From Pseudomonadota bacterium (lineage in GTDB: Bacteria; Pseudomonadota; Alphaproteobacteria; Rhizobiales; Xanthobacteraceae): DNA of 64,000 nt. Numbering within the stretch: position 1 is the stretch's first letter; every line of letters begins with the position of its first letter. This document shows, one piece after another, positions 1-8,575 of the stretch. A model generated the notes under the pieces. The model searched no databases. It saw only the letters and a list, made by a program, of their open reading frames with translations, and was not told where the DNA came from. The stretch lies in assembly GCA_018242205.1 (NCBI GenBank), contig JAFECJ010000002.1, positions 166,575 to 230,574 on the forward strand, given 5' to 3'. A program made the translations under genes and the position numbers.

Positions 1-1139
1 ACCGGCAATTTGCCTTCGAAAGCCTTGCCAACCATCGACAGCGAGCGCTGCGCCAGGTTGCCGAGATCGTTGGCGAGGTCGGCATTGATGCGGTTGACGA
101 TGGCTTCGTGGCTGTAGCTGCCGTCCTGCCCGAACGGTACCTCGCGCAGGAAGAAGAAGCGCATCTGATCGACGCCGTAGGTCTCAGCCATAGTGAAGGG
201 ATCGACCACGTTGCCGACCGACTTCGACATCTTCTCACCGCGGTTGAACAGGAAGCCGTGGCTGAAAATGCGCTTCGGCACCGCGACGCCGGCCGACATC
301 AGGAAGGCCGGCCAGTACACGGCGTGGAAACGCACGATGTCCTTGCCGATGACGTGCAGCGCCGCCGGCCAATAACGCTGGAATTTCGGGTCGTTTTCGT
401 TGGGAAAGCCGACACCGGTGATGTAGTTGGTCAGCGCGTCGACCCACACATACATAATGTGCTTCGGGTTGCCGGGCACTGGAATGCCCCAGTCGAAGGT
501 GGTGCGCGACAGCGACAGGTCCTTGAGCCCGCCGCGGACGAAGCTCGCCACTTCGTTGAGGCGCTCCTTCGGCAGCACGAAATCCGGCACCTCGGTGTAG
601 AGCTTCAGCAGCTTGTCCTGGTAGGCGGAAAGCTTGAAGAAATAGCTCTCCTCCTCGACCCATTCGACCGGCGTGCCGGTCTTGGTGGCCAGCCGCGTGC
701 CCTGCTCGTTCAGATGCGTCTCGTCCTCGGCGTAATAGGCTTCATCGCGCACCGAGTACCAGCCGGAATACTTGTCGAGATAGATGTCGCCGTTTTTCTC
801 CATCCGCCGCCAGATCTCTTCGGACGAGCGGTAGTGGCGCTCTTCCGTCGTATGGATGAAGTCGTCGTTCGATAGGTTGAGCATCTTCACCATGGCTTCG
901 AAGCGCGGCACGTTCTGGTCGCGCAGTTGCCGGGCCGTCAGCCCAAGCTTGGCCGCGGTCTGCTGCATCTTCTGGCCGTGCTCATCGGTGCCGGTCAGGA
1001 AATAGACGTCGTAGCCGTCGAGCCGCATGAAGCGAGCGATCGCATCGGTCGCGATCGCCTCATAGGCGTGACCGATATGCGGAAAGCCGTTCGGGTAGGA
1101 GATGGCCGTGGTGATGTAAAAGGGCGGTTTCGCGGGCAT
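1..1139 (-). CDS. metG: Methionyl-tRNA synthetase, C-terminus cut by window edge
   Basis: Charges tRNA(Met) with methionine in the cytoplasm. Read on the minus strand from ATG at 1139, the protein begins [18 protein letters not shown] and carries the class I signature HIGH ([10 protein letters not shown], residues about 20-29) and the KMSKS loop ([10 protein letters not shown], about residue 303). About 379 residues are present, and the reading frame is still open at base 1. The family is usually 500 residues or more, so the anticodon-binding end lies outside the window. I see no internal stop or frameshift. The identification is secure from the two motifs and their spacing. Confidence 0.96.
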   Translation of the reverse strand, partial: MPAKPPFYITTAISYPNGFPHIGHAYEAIATDAIARFMRLDGYDVYFLTGTDEHGQKMQQTAAKLGLTARQLRDQNVPRFEAMVKMLNLSNDDFIHTTEERHYRSSEEIWRRMEKNGDIYLDKYSGWYSVRDEAYYAEDETHLNEQGTRLATKTGTPVEWVEEESYFFKLSAYQDKLLKLYTEVPDFVLPKERLNEVASFVRGGLKDLSLSRTTFDWGIPVPGNPKHIMYVWVDALTNYITGVGFPNENDPKFQRYWPAALHVIGKDIVRFHAVYWPAFLMSAGVAVPKRIFSHGFLFNRGEKMSKSVGNVVDPFTMAETYGVDQMRFFFLREVPFGQDGSYSHEAIVNRINADLANDLGNLAQRSLSMVGKAFEGKLP

Positions 1140-1277
1140 TGGGGCCTTGGGGCTCAAAAATGACGCGGCGGGAGATTCCCGCCGCACACCAGTCAGCGGG
1201 TTAGGTAACAACCCCCCGCCCCTTCGGCAAGCAAGCCGTTTTTCAGCGATTTCAGGTGCTTGGCGAGGCCTTCGAGC

Positions 1278-2576
1278 CTACCAGGTGCCGGCGCCGCGTT
1301 CGCTGCCATAGGCCAGAGCGGCGGTGTAGCGCGGACCGCTGTCGCTTTCGCCGGGGAAGATGCGCGGCCGGCTGTAGCCGCCGGCAAAGCGCCGCGGCGA
1401 GGCATTGACGCCTTGGGCTTCGAGCGCTGCAGCCTTCCACGACGTGCCCCTCAAATCCGGCACCACCACCATCTTGTCGACCTTGCCGTCGAGGAAGGCG
1501 GTGAGGAATTTGCGATAATCCTTGAACGACACGCAGCCATTCGACTGTCCGGTCGGCCCGATCATATAGGTGTGCGCCAGCATGCCGTCACGGCCGAACA
1601 TCCGACCCCTATCGACCGGATTGAGGCGGATGGCGCGCACGCCATGGAACAGGCTCTCGCGCTCGGTCAGCACATAGACGTTTGGCGGCGTCGGCCCGCG
1701 CATGCGCACCTTAATATAGCGCGGGTCGTCCATCTTCTCGCCCATGCCGGAATGCGCCTCGAGCCGCGAGCCGTCGGGCATATGCACGATACCCTCGGAG
1801 ATGTCGTAGACCGCGGTGCGGCTCACCGAATCCGGCATCGCCGATGGGATCGTCGCCGGCGCCGACAGTTTCGGCGTGGCGGCCTTCGGTTCGACACGGG
1901 AGACATCGGCTTTGGCCAGCATCTCGATCTTCGAGCTACCTTCCGGTTTGGCGGCGGGCTCGACCGCTGCCGGCGGATGCGTCTTGATCTCGGGTCGCGC
2001 CGTCGGCATCGGAGTCGCCAGCGAAAGCACCCGCGGCACCTGATCGGCAATCGGCTGCGGCATCAGACTTTGCGCCGGCGGCGTGACCGTCTGCGGTGCA
2101 AGATTCGCGACCGTCGATGCCTGACCAAGATCGGCGCGCGTCTGAGCCAGGCGTGCCGGCAACGGCCGCGGCAACGGAATGGCGGCGGGCCGGGCCGCAT
2201 GGCGTACGGGCGCAGCGGTCGGTGTCGCGATCGCCCGCCTGCCCGGCTCGGCGATCAGCGGTTTGGTCCGATCGATAAAGGCCGTCGACCACGACGTCGG
2301 CGCCCGCGCCGTCGTCTGCACCGACGGATCGTAAGGCACCAGCGCCAGCGACGCCGGGCCGATCGGCAAGCGCACGCGCGGCGCAACGGCGCTGCTCGCC
2401 ATCCATCCGGCCGCGAGCGTCACCGCGATGGCGGCCGTACCCAGTGCAGCAACCGTGCCGAGCCCAAGAATTGAACTGTTGAGGATGCCGCGTAGCGCGC
2501 GGCGCCGAACGCGGGGTGAAACGCGACGGTCGTCGACCCAGGAAGCGTCGAAATAGGCGGCGGCCGAAGTGTTCAT
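1278..2576 (-). CDS. DUF2778 (Tlde1-like) envelope protein
   Basis: A 432-residue protein with a cytoplasmic N-terminus, one membrane segment (about residues 30-58, rich in A/G/L/V), a long Pro/Ala/Arg-rich linker (about 75-240) and a folded C-terminal domain. That domain contains HTYMIGPTGQSNGCVSF (about residues 335-351), a His followed by an S-N-G-C motif as in L,D-transpeptidase-like DUF2778/Tlde1 proteins. By family, such domains act on peptidoglycan stem peptides. Here the single anchor and periplasmic linker suggest a cell-wall housekeeping enzyme rather than a secreted toxin, because no immunity or secretion genes are nearby. The substrate is inferred, not shown. Confidence 0.8.
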   Translation of the reverse strand: MNTSAAAYFDASWVDDRRVSPRVRRRALRGILNSSILGLGTVAALGTAAIAVTLAAGWMASSAVAPRVRLPIGPASLALVPYDPSVQTTARAPTSWSTAFIDRTKPLIAEPGRRAIATPTAAPVRHAARPAAIPLPRPLPARLAQTRADLGQASTVANLAPQTVTPPAQSLMPQPIADQVPRVLSLATPMPTARPEIKTHPPAAVEPAAKPEGSSKIEMLAKADVSRVEPKAATPKLSAPATIPSAMPDSVSRTAVYDISEGIVHMPDGSRLEAHSGMGEKMDDPRYIKVRMRGPTPPNVYVLTERESLFHGVRAIRLNPVDRGRMFGRDGMLAHTYMIGPTGQSNGCVSFKDYRKFLTAFLDGKVDKMVVVPDLRGTSWKAAALEAQGVNASPRRFAGGYSRPRIFPGESDSGPRYTAALAYGSERGAGTW

Positions 2577-2781
2577 GCGGAACGCAACTCGAACTCAACA
2601 AGCGGCCTGACGCCGACATTCCAAGGGTTCTCGTGCGTTACGATGCGGGGGTTAAGGTTAAACGACCCTTAAGCAACGGAAGAATTTGACGATTTTTCTA
2701 ATCTTCGCGCGCCCATCCCCGGCCGCGCGGCCGTCCGATTGCCAGTGTTCGGCGGCCATCGACTCGCATAGCCTCCAACCG

Positions 2782-3057
2782 ATGAGCATTCGTCGTTATC
2801 TCGGCGCCACGCTGTTGGTCGCCACGCTGTTGGTCGCCACGCTGTTGGTCGCCACCCTGTTCGTCGCGCAGGCGGCCCAAGCCGATCCGATGAAATGTTC
2901 GGGCGAAGAAGCAACGTGCCGGCAAAGCTGCGCCCAGCTGCCGAAGGGCACGCTGTCGTCATGCCTGACCGCCTGCGGCGCGCGGCGATCGGCCTGCATG
3001 CGCACCGGTTGCTGGGACGATGGCCGGCTGCGCTACTGCGGGCTGGCCAAGCAGTAA
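2782..3057 (+). CDS. Small secreted Cys-rich protein
   Basis: A 91-residue protein starting at ATG 2782. Residues 1-34 form an export signal (MSIRRYLGA, then a hydrophobic core built from repeated LLVAT units, ending AQAAQADP with a probable signal peptidase site after AQA). The mature part of about 57 residues has seven cysteines in patterns such as C-x6-C-x3-C, which suggests disulfides in the periplasm. A longer frame opens at 2686 but would place about 30 charged and Pro-rich residues before the signal, so I reject that start. The function is unknown. A second Cys-rich exported protein lies at 60949-61284. Confidence 0.7.
   Translation: MSIRRYLGATLLVATLLVATLLVATLFVAQAAQADPMKCSGEEATCRQSCAQLPKGTLSSCLTACGARRSACMRTGCWDDGRLRYCGLAKQ
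2806..2865 (+). repeat. 15-bp tandem repeat inside a signal-peptide coding sequence
   Basis: The unit gccacgctgttggtc occurs three times perfectly (2806-2820, 2821-2835, 2836-2850) and a fourth time with two mismatches (2851-2865). It is in frame and encodes ATLLV repeated, lengthening the hydrophobic core of the signal peptide. Copy-number change would keep the frame but alter the hydrophobic length by five residues per unit. Confidence 0.9.
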
Positions 3058-3445
3058 GCCGGCAGCGAGCGAAGCCGAGCGCGCCGATATCCCGGTCACA
3101 GTGTTCCCGTCATCACCGCGGAATGCGACGCCATCACGAGTCGGCTTTCGTTCATCTGTATGGCGTTTTCGCACCGCGATATTTTTAAGGAAGTGTCATC
3201 CGAATCGCTTAGCTTCATGGTCATGGCGGTTCGTCGATTGCGGATCGAAGGCGCTTCCAAATGGGCCGGGACTCGAATGCTCCCGGGCACCAGAGCGCTA
3301 GCCGCCACCCCTCGCAGACCCAGCACCGCTTTAGCCCGACGCCCCAAGCGCCGGGATCTGGCACGCGCGATGCATGGCTTGGCTCATGCCAGCAACGAGC
3401 GCTGGTGCCTGCGACCCACAGCAAGTCCACCAGAAGGAGTCGGCC
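3058..3445. other. Intergenic, 388 bp, nothing recognised
   Basis: Between the Cys-rich protein and the PhoH gene. Several short frames exist on both strands but none has family resemblance or a good ribosome site. No terminator or tRNA was seen. It presumably holds the PhoH promoter. Confidence 0.5.
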
Positions 3446-4177
3446 TTGGGTAAGAACCTGAACAAGAAGAGACGCCGTCATGAACGCTTGTCTGGCACCG
3501 CCGAGATCATCAACTTCCAGAACAAGTTCGACGCCGAACGTGTCTTACCGCCGATAAAAGCGCTCAACCCGACCCAAGCCGAATACCTCGACGCCCTTCG
3601 CAGATTTCCCCAGGTCATCGTTCTGGGGCCCGCCGGCACCGGCAAGACCTGGATCGCGGCCACGCACGCCGCCGACCTCCTCCGCAACCGCCAAATCGAC
3701 AAGATCATCCTGACGCGGCCCAACGTGCCGTGCGGTCGTTCGCTCGGATTCTTCCCCGGCTCGCTCGAAGACAAATTCGCGCCCTGGGCAGCGCCGGTGA
3801 TCGAAACCATCAAAGAGCGTATCGGCAAGGCGGCCTACGACATCGCGCTCAAGAACGGCGCCATCGAACTGGTGCCATTCGAAGTGATGCGCGGCCGCTC
3901 GTGGAAAGGCGCCTTCGTCCTGCTCGATGAGGCCCAGAACGCGACGCCGGCCGAGATCAAGACCTTCCTCACCCGCATCGGCGAAGAGTGCACCGTGGTG
4001 ATCAACGGCGACGTCAGCCAGTGCGACCTCACCTCGGGCAGCGGCCTGCGCACCGTAATCGAGCTCATCGATAGCCAGAATCTCCCGGTCCCGGTGGTCG
4101 AATTCACGCGCGCCGAGATCGTCCGCTCCGGTATCTGCGCGATGTGGGTCAACGCCTTCGAGGAAGCCCGGCTGTAA
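3446..4177 (+). CDS. PhoH family ATPase
   Basis: A 243-residue P-loop protein. The start is taken as TTG 3446 because an agaaggag ribosome site lies at 3432-3439. The frame also contains an ATG at 3374, but that adds 24 residues of low-complexity sequence. Walker A is GPAGTGKT (about residues 60-67), followed by TRPNVPCGRSLGFFPG, a PhoH-family signature, and Walker B FVLLDEAQN (about 155-163). PhoH proteins are ATP-binding, RNA-linked or phosphate-starvation-linked cytoplasmic ATPases of poorly defined role. This form lacks the KH/PIN extension of longer PhoH proteins. A strong terminator follows. Confidence 0.92.
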   Translation: MGKNLNKKRRRHERLSGTAEIINFQNKFDAERVLPPIKALNPTQAEYLDALRRFPQVIVLGPAGTGKTWIAATHAADLLRNRQIDKIILTRPNVPCGRSLGFFPGSLEDKFAPWAAPVIETIKERIGKAAYDIALKNGAIELVPFEVMRGRSWKGAFVLLDEAQNATPAEIKTFLTRIGEECTVVINGDVSQCDLTSGSGLRTVIELIDSQNLPVPVVEFTRAEIVRSGICAMWVNAFEEARL

Positions 4178-4199
4178 CGGCGGTATATCCTGCCGACCG

Positions 4200-4235
4200 A
4201 AATGGCCGGAGCGCGCGACGTTCCGGCCATTTTTC
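4200..4235 (+). terminator. Rho-independent terminator after the PhoH gene
   Basis: A stem of about 10 bp, aatggccgga at 4201-4210 pairing with tccggccatt at 4222-4231, with an 11-nt loop followed by a run of T. It lies 23 bases after the PhoH stop codon. Confidence 0.85.
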
Positions 4236-4350
4236 ATAGCGCATCTGCGGATGTGAAAATTGCATCATCGCGGTTGAACAAACCGCGCCGCCGCGCCATA
4301 TACGGCGTGGATTGTCCCACCAAGATTGACGACCCCCCAGGAGCGAAAAT

Positions 4351-4755
4351 TTGAGTCAATTCAGACACCCCGACGCTTTTGAGCGCCGGAACAATGCCGC
4401 TGCCGTTAAAAAGGCGATGTTGGAGAAGTTCCGCGCCGCCACCCAGGATCCCGAACTCGAAATCAAGCGCCAAGAGCGCCTGGCGATCGCCGAAGCCCGC
4501 GCTGCGCGCCAGGCTCAGCGCGATGCCGAACGCGAAGCGGAACGCAAGGTGCGCGAGGCCGAGCAGGCCCGCCTCGCCGCCATCGAGGCCGAGCGCCAGG
4601 CCAAGCTGCAGAAGGAAGCCGAGGAACTCGCGGCCCTCGAAGCCTCCGAGCAGGCCGCCGCCAACGAGGCCCTGCTCGCGGAGCAGAAGGCCAAGCGCGA
4701 CGCGCGCTATGCCGCCCGCAAGGCCGCTAAGAAGAACAAGAAGCGCGGTTACTAA
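4351..4755 (+). CDS. DUF6481-like charged coiled-coil protein
   Basis: A 134-residue, highly charged protein. TTG 4351 is preceded by ccaggagcg, a good ribosome site. From about residue 45 to the end it is an almost continuous Ala/Glu/Arg/Lys helix (QAQRDAEREAERKVREAEQA and onward), predicted to be a long coiled coil with a basic tail ending KKNKKRGY. The N-terminus (FERRNNAAAVKKAMLEKFRA) resembles DUF6481 proteins of Bradyrhizobium relatives. No enzymatic motif is present. The function is unknown, and nucleic-acid or ribosome association is only a guess from the basic tail. Confidence 0.75.
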   Translation: MSQFRHPDAFERRNNAAAVKKAMLEKFRAATQDPELEIKRQERLAIAEARAARQAQRDAEREAERKVREAEQARLAAIEAERQAKLQKEAEELAALEASEQAAANEALLAEQKAKRDARYAARKAAKKNKKRGY

Positions 4756-4782
4756 CGCGCGCTTCTTTTCGACCTGTCCTGT

Positions 4783-4812
4783 CGCCGGCCTTCAAGGCCG
4801 GCGATTGCTTTT
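4783..4812 (+). terminator. Probable terminator after the DUF6481 gene
   Basis: cgccggcctt at 4783-4792 pairs with aaggccggcg at 4794-4803, followed by attgctttt. The 3' T tract is short, so confidence is moderate. It could also serve the convergent gene at 4833. Confidence 0.6.
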
Positions 4813-4832
4813 GGGCATATTATTTGCGGCCG

Positions 4833-5138
4833 TCAGCCTGCCGTCGATGTCTCGCCGCCGCGGCTTTGGCGTGCGGCGATCGCAGCCATCGCCCGGGCGC
4901 GCGCTTGTTCGAGGACGAACAGACGGATCGCGGACGACAGATTTCCCTCCTGACGGCGCATGTCGATGCTGCCGATGACGGACGACAGCGTGACGCGCTG
5001 ATGGCCGGCGATTCGCTTCAGTTCCTGCCAGAAGGCATCTTCAAGACTAACACTGGTCTTGTGGCCGCCGATGACGATGGATCGCTTCACGACGAGCGAC
5101 TTGGCTGGACTTTCCTTTTGCACCGACTTTCCCCTCAT
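4833..5138 (-). CDS. Ribbon-helix-helix domain regulator
   Basis: A 101-residue protein. The central part, KRSIVIGGHKTSVSLEDAFW followed by QELKRIA, matches the ribbon-helix-helix family common in alphaproteobacteria (PF13467 type): an N-terminal beta strand (RSIVIGGHKTSVSLE, about residues 19-33) for DNA contact and two helices. Such proteins bind DNA as dimers and are usually small repressors, often autoregulated. A perfect 6-bp inverted repeat lies directly upstream of the start codon (5144-5159) and is a candidate operator. The gene is convergent with the DUF6481 gene. Confidence 0.85.
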   Translation of the reverse strand: MRGKSVQKESPAKSLVVKRSIVIGGHKTSVSLEDAFWQELKRIAGHQRVTLSSVIGSIDMRRQEGNLSSAIRLFVLEQARARAMAAIAARQSRGGETSTAG

Positions 5139-5143
5139 ATTAG

Positions 5144-5159
5144 GTCACGCCCACGTGAC
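5144..5159. promoter_or_regulatory. Inverted repeat, candidate operator of the RHH gene
   Basis: gtcacg at 5144-5149 and cgtgac at 5154-5159 are perfect inverted copies with a 4-base spacer. They end 6 bases from the ATG at 5138, covering the expected ribosome-binding or promoter-proximal region. Its position fits autoregulation; this is inference. Confidence 0.45.
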
Positions 5160-5486
5160 TAGTATCAGGATGCCGTCGAGCCTCGCTGTGACCGCCAACA
5201 CACTGATAACAGTGCCGCCGGTCGCCAAACGGCATTTCACATTGCCATATTGATATTAGTCGGCAGCCCGGCGAATGCGGATCGATTTCACGGTTTTGCC
5301 CCCAACGATTGCGTTCATCGTGGTTATCAAACCAGCCGAACAGTCTCGCCGACGCCGGGCGCGCGGCCGTGAACGGCACTGGTATCCGCTTACGAGGGCA
5401 TGTGATCCGGGAATGGCGAGCCGCGCCGATCACAGCCCGACCTGGCGGCGTCGAAATTCGTGTCAGCCGTCACGATCGAGGGGGCG
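5160..5486. other. Intergenic, 327 bp, nothing firm
   Basis: Between the RHH gene and the end of holB. Short frames on both strands lack family resemblance. It presumably holds the RHH promoter. Confidence 0.5.
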
Positions 5487-6518
5487 CTAACGCGCGGCCT
5501 TGGCGAGTTCTCCGAACACCGAAAACACCAGCGGCTTGCGCTCAAGGTTGTAGGCATCGACGTCGCGCGCGGCGCGATTGACGACCTCCCACGCCTCCGC
5601 CGCCTTGTACAACTTTGCCGCATCGTTGGCCTGCGGCGTCAGCCGTTGCGACAGCCAGCCATTCACCAGGTCCATGAAGGTTGCGAGCGATTCTGGATCG
5701 GTGCCGGACAGGGCATCGCCGAGCGCGTGCAGCCCGCGCGGGTCCGGATTCGGCAGTTGTGCAATGAGGTCGAGCACACGCTGGCGCAGGGCCAGCGCCT
5801 TGTCGTCGAGAAAGCGCAAGGCGCGGCCGACGCTGCCGTCCGACGCGGCAGCCGCCTGGACCAGTTCGGGCTCGTCGTCAGCGCGTCCCGTGGCCGCGGC
5901 GAGCGCGCGCAGAACGTCCGGGCTACCGAGCGGCCGCAGCAGCAAACGACGGCAGCGCGAGCGGATCGTCGGCAATTCGCGTCCCGGCGAATGACTGATC
6001 AGCAACAGCAAAGTGCGCGGCGGCGGCTCTTCGAGAATCTTGAGCAGCGCATTGGCACCCTCGCGCTGCAGATCGTCGATCGCGTCGACCATCGCGACGC
6101 GCCAGCCGCCTTCGGCGGCGGTGGCGCCGAAAAAGCCGACCGTCCGCCGGACGTCGTCGACCCGGATGGTGGTGAAGAGCTTGCCGGTCTGTTCGTTGAT
6201 GGCGCGCTCCAGCACGAGGAGATCGCCCTGGGCGCGTGCCGCGATGCGCCGCGTCACGGGGTGGTCGGCCGCGACATCCAGCGCCGTTGCCGTCTGTACG
6301 TCCGTGGCGGTTGGATCGGGATGCGCCAGCACGAACCGCGCCAGCCGATAGGCCAAGGTCGCCTTGCCGATCCCCGGCTGACCGCCGATCAGCCAGGCAT
6401 GCGGCATGCGCCCGGAACGATAGGCATTCAGCAGCGTCTGCTCGGCATCGCCGTGACCGAACAAAACGGTCGTTTCGTGCGGCGCCAAGGGCTCGCCGTC
6501 GTCCCGTTCCTCGCTCAC
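5487..6518 (-). CDS. holB: DNA polymerase III delta' subunit
   Basis: A 343-residue clamp-loader subunit. The N-terminus has the AAA+ layout: ETTVLFGHGDAEQTLLNAY, then Walker A GGQPGIGKATLAYRLA (about residues 45-60), and later VDAIDDLQREGANALLKILE and EEPPPRTLLLLISHSPG, the typical delta' segment around sensor 1. The RxxR stretch LPTIRSRCRRLLLRPL follows. Delta' helps the clamp loader open the beta clamp. The ATG overlaps the tmk stop by 4 bases, so it is translationally coupled as the third gene of dac-tmk-holB, a common order in Hyphomicrobiales. Confidence 0.95.
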   Translation of the reverse strand: MSEERDDGEPLAPHETTVLFGHGDAEQTLLNAYRSGRMPHAWLIGGQPGIGKATLAYRLARFVLAHPDPTATDVQTATALDVAADHPVTRRIAARAQGDLLVLERAINEQTGKLFTTIRVDDVRRTVGFFGATAAEGGWRVAMVDAIDDLQREGANALLKILEEPPPRTLLLLISHSPGRELPTIRSRCRRLLLRPLGSPDVLRALAAATGRADDEPELVQAAAASDGSVGRALRFLDDKALALRQRVLDLIAQLPNPDPRGLHALGDALSGTDPESLATFMDLVNGWLSQRLTPQANDAAKLYKAAEAWEVVNRAARDVDAYNLERKPLVFSVFGELAKAAR

Positions 6519-7198
6519 GGCGCTGCCACGTCCAAAGCCTGCGGCACGCCGAGCAATCGCTGCTCGACCGCCTGCCAGATGCGCTCGGCGACGACTTCGC
6601 GCGGGGCGCGGCCGTCGATGACTGCAAAACGTTTGGGCTCGCGCGCGGCGATGTTCAAGAAGGCCTGGCGCAGCTCTTCATGAAACTCGACAGACTCCGC
6701 TTCGAAACGGTCGGCCGCCCCGGTGCCGCGCCGGGTCTTGGCACGCGCCAAACCGATATTGGCCGGCACGTCGATGAGAATGGTCAGATCCGGCATCGTC
6801 TCGCCGACCGTGACGCGCTCCAGCGCGCGGATCAATTTCATGTCGACTTTGCCCACCACGCCCTGATAGACGCGCGTTGAATCGATGAAGCGGTCCGAGA
6901 CCACCCAGCGGCCGGCCTGCAGCGCGGGCAAGATGGTCGCCTTGACGTGGTCGTCGCGCGCGGCGGCGAACAGGATCGTCTCGGTTTCAGTGCCGAGCGG
7001 CTTGGCGATACCGGACAGGATGATATGGCGGATAATCTCGGCGCCGGGCGAGCCACCCGGCTCGCGCGTCAGCACGACATCGAGCCCGCGCGCTTTCAGC
7101 CTGTCGGCGAGCGCGGCGGCGTGGGTCGACTTGCCCGAGCCCTCGCCGCCTTCGAAGGTGATGAACTTGCCGGGCTTCCTAGAGGATTCTGCGCTCAT
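6515..7198 (-). CDS. tmk: Thymidylate kinase
   Basis: 227 residues. Phosphorylates dTMP to dTDP. P-loop FEGGEGSGKSTHAAAL (about residues 15-30), substrate-binding LTREPGGSPGAE (about 43-54), DR(F/Y) motif VVSDRFIDS (about 97-105) and the lid region ARAKTRRG are all present. The frame stays open far upstream to 8398, but that part is the shadow of the dac gene. The start chosen is ATG 7198, which overlaps the dac stop by 4 bases, and the downstream end overlaps holB by 4 bases. Length is normal for the family. Confidence 0.96.
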   Translation of the reverse strand: MSAESSRKPGKFITFEGGEGSGKSTHAAALADRLKARGLDVVLTREPGGSPGAEIIRHIILSGIAKPLGTETETILFAAARDDHVKATILPALQAGRWVVSDRFIDSTRVYQGVVGKVDMKLIRALERVTVGETMPDLTILIDVPANIGLARAKTRRGTGAADRFEAESVEFHEELRQAFLNIAAREPKRFAVIDGRAPREVVAERIWQAVEQRLLGVPQALDVAAP

Positions 7199-8463
7199 AG
7201 CTTTTGCGCACCGGCACGGAACAAACCGATGACCAGTTCGGCCACGGCATCGACGGCGCGCTGCGACAGCGAGCCTTTGTCGACCGCTTCGGCGGCCTTC
7301 AGAGGCATATTGAGGATCACCTTGTCGCCGCGCCAGACGCGCAGTTCGCCGACCGGCTGATCCTTCACGACCGGCGCCGGCACCGGCCCCTTGTAGACGA
7401 TGCGCGCGATCAGCCGCTCGCCGCCGGTTTTCGGCATCATCACTTGCACCATTCCCGGCGCGACCAGCGGCACGCTGCCGTCGGCGCCGCCGAAAACCTT
7501 GGCGGTGCCGATGGTCTGGCCTTCGGCGAACAGGATGCGGTGTTCGAAATTCTTGAAGCCCCACTCCAGAAGCTTCTTGCCGTCGTCGGCACGTTCCTTC
7601 GGCGAACTCAGCCCGTTGACGACCGCGATCAGGCGAATGCCGTTCTGCACCGCCGAGCCGACCAGACCGTATCCGGCTTCCTTGGTGAAGCCGGTCTTCA
7701 AACCGTCGGCGCCGATATCCATCGCCAGCAGCGGATTGCGGTTCGGCTGCTTGATCTTGTTCCAGGTGAAATCGCGCTGGCCGTAGATCGGATAGAGCTC
7801 GGGATAATTGACGATGAGCTGGCGCGCGAGAATGCCGAGTTCGCGCGTCGTCACTTGCGTGCCCGGATCGGGCAGGCCGTTGGAATTGGCGAAGGTCGAT
7901 TTGGCGAGACCGATCTCGCGCGCCCGCTGCGTCAGCTTGGCGGCAAACGCCGCCTCGTTGCCATCGAGCCCTTCGGCCAGGACGATGCAGGCATCGTTCG
8001 CCGACTGGATGATCATGCCGTGGATCAGTGCATCGACGCTGACGCGGCTGTGCAGCGCCGCGAACATGGTCGAGGTGCGCGACGGCGCACCACCCTTGCG
8101 CCAGGCATTCTCGCTGACAGTGAATTCGTCGGTGAGATTGAGCTTGCCGGTCTTGATGAGGTGGAAGACGTATTCCGCCGTCATCAGCTTGGCGAGCGAG
8201 GCCGGATAGATCATGACGTCCGGATCGCGCTCGAACAGCACGCTGCCGTTTTCGGCATCGATCAGGATGGCGTGCGGCGCGTTGATCGGCGGATCGTCCT
8301 TCTTGACGTCCTTGCGGGCGGCAAGGCCGGAAGCCGGCCGGTGCGCCAGACCGGAACCCGGGCGATGCGCCTTGGTCGCGGCCATGACCGGCGCGCATAG
8401 CGCGGCGACGATCAGCGTGGCCAAAACCAGCCGGACTTTATGACCTCGCGGAAATAACGCCAT
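7195..8463 (-). CDS. D-alanyl-D-alanine carboxypeptidase (PBP5/6 type)
   Basis: A 422-residue serine peptidase that trims the terminal D-Ala of peptidoglycan pentapeptides. It has an N-terminal signal peptide (VRLVLATLIVAALCAPVMA) and three catalytic boxes: SLAKLM (SxxK, about residue 88), SAND (SxN, about 154) and KTGFTKEAGYG (KTG, about 246). The C-terminal PBP5-like beta domain (DQPVGELRVWRGDKVILNMP) and an amphipathic tail (VDAVAELVIGLFRAG) fit membrane anchoring. It is the first gene of the overlapping operon with tmk and holB. Confidence 0.95.
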   Translation of the reverse strand: MALFPRGHKVRLVLATLIVAALCAPVMAATKAHRPGSGLAHRPASGLAARKDVKKDDPPINAPHAILIDAENGSVLFERDPDVMIYPASLAKLMTAEYVFHLIKTGKLNLTDEFTVSENAWRKGGAPSRTSTMFAALHSRVSVDALIHGMIIQSANDACIVLAEGLDGNEAAFAAKLTQRAREIGLAKSTFANSNGLPDPGTQVTTRELGILARQLIVNYPELYPIYGQRDFTWNKIKQPNRNPLLAMDIGADGLKTGFTKEAGYGLVGSAVQNGIRLIAVVNGLSSPKERADDGKKLLEWGFKNFEHRILFAEGQTIGTAKVFGGADGSVPLVAPGMVQVMMPKTGGERLIARIVYKGPVPAPVVKDQPVGELRVWRGDKVILNMPLKAAEAVDKGSLSQRAVDAVAELVIGLFRAGAQKL

Positions 8464-8575
8464 ATTCGTCTTGATCTTCCCGGCTCACACCACTTTCGAC
8501 GCCGTTACGCCTCGAGGCCGGCCACAAGCCGGGCTCCCGAGCAAAATGGCGCTGCGGTTGCGGGATTGGAAGGGC

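Noticed and set aside
1260..2474. A 404-residue plus-strand protein
   Set aside because: Arg/His-rich antisense shadow of the DUF2778 gene; no start signal or family resemblance.
6515..8398. A 627-residue frame covering tmk and the dac region
   Set aside because: Only its last 227 codons, from ATG 7198, match a known protein (thymidylate kinase). The rest is out of frame with the true carboxypeptidase gene.
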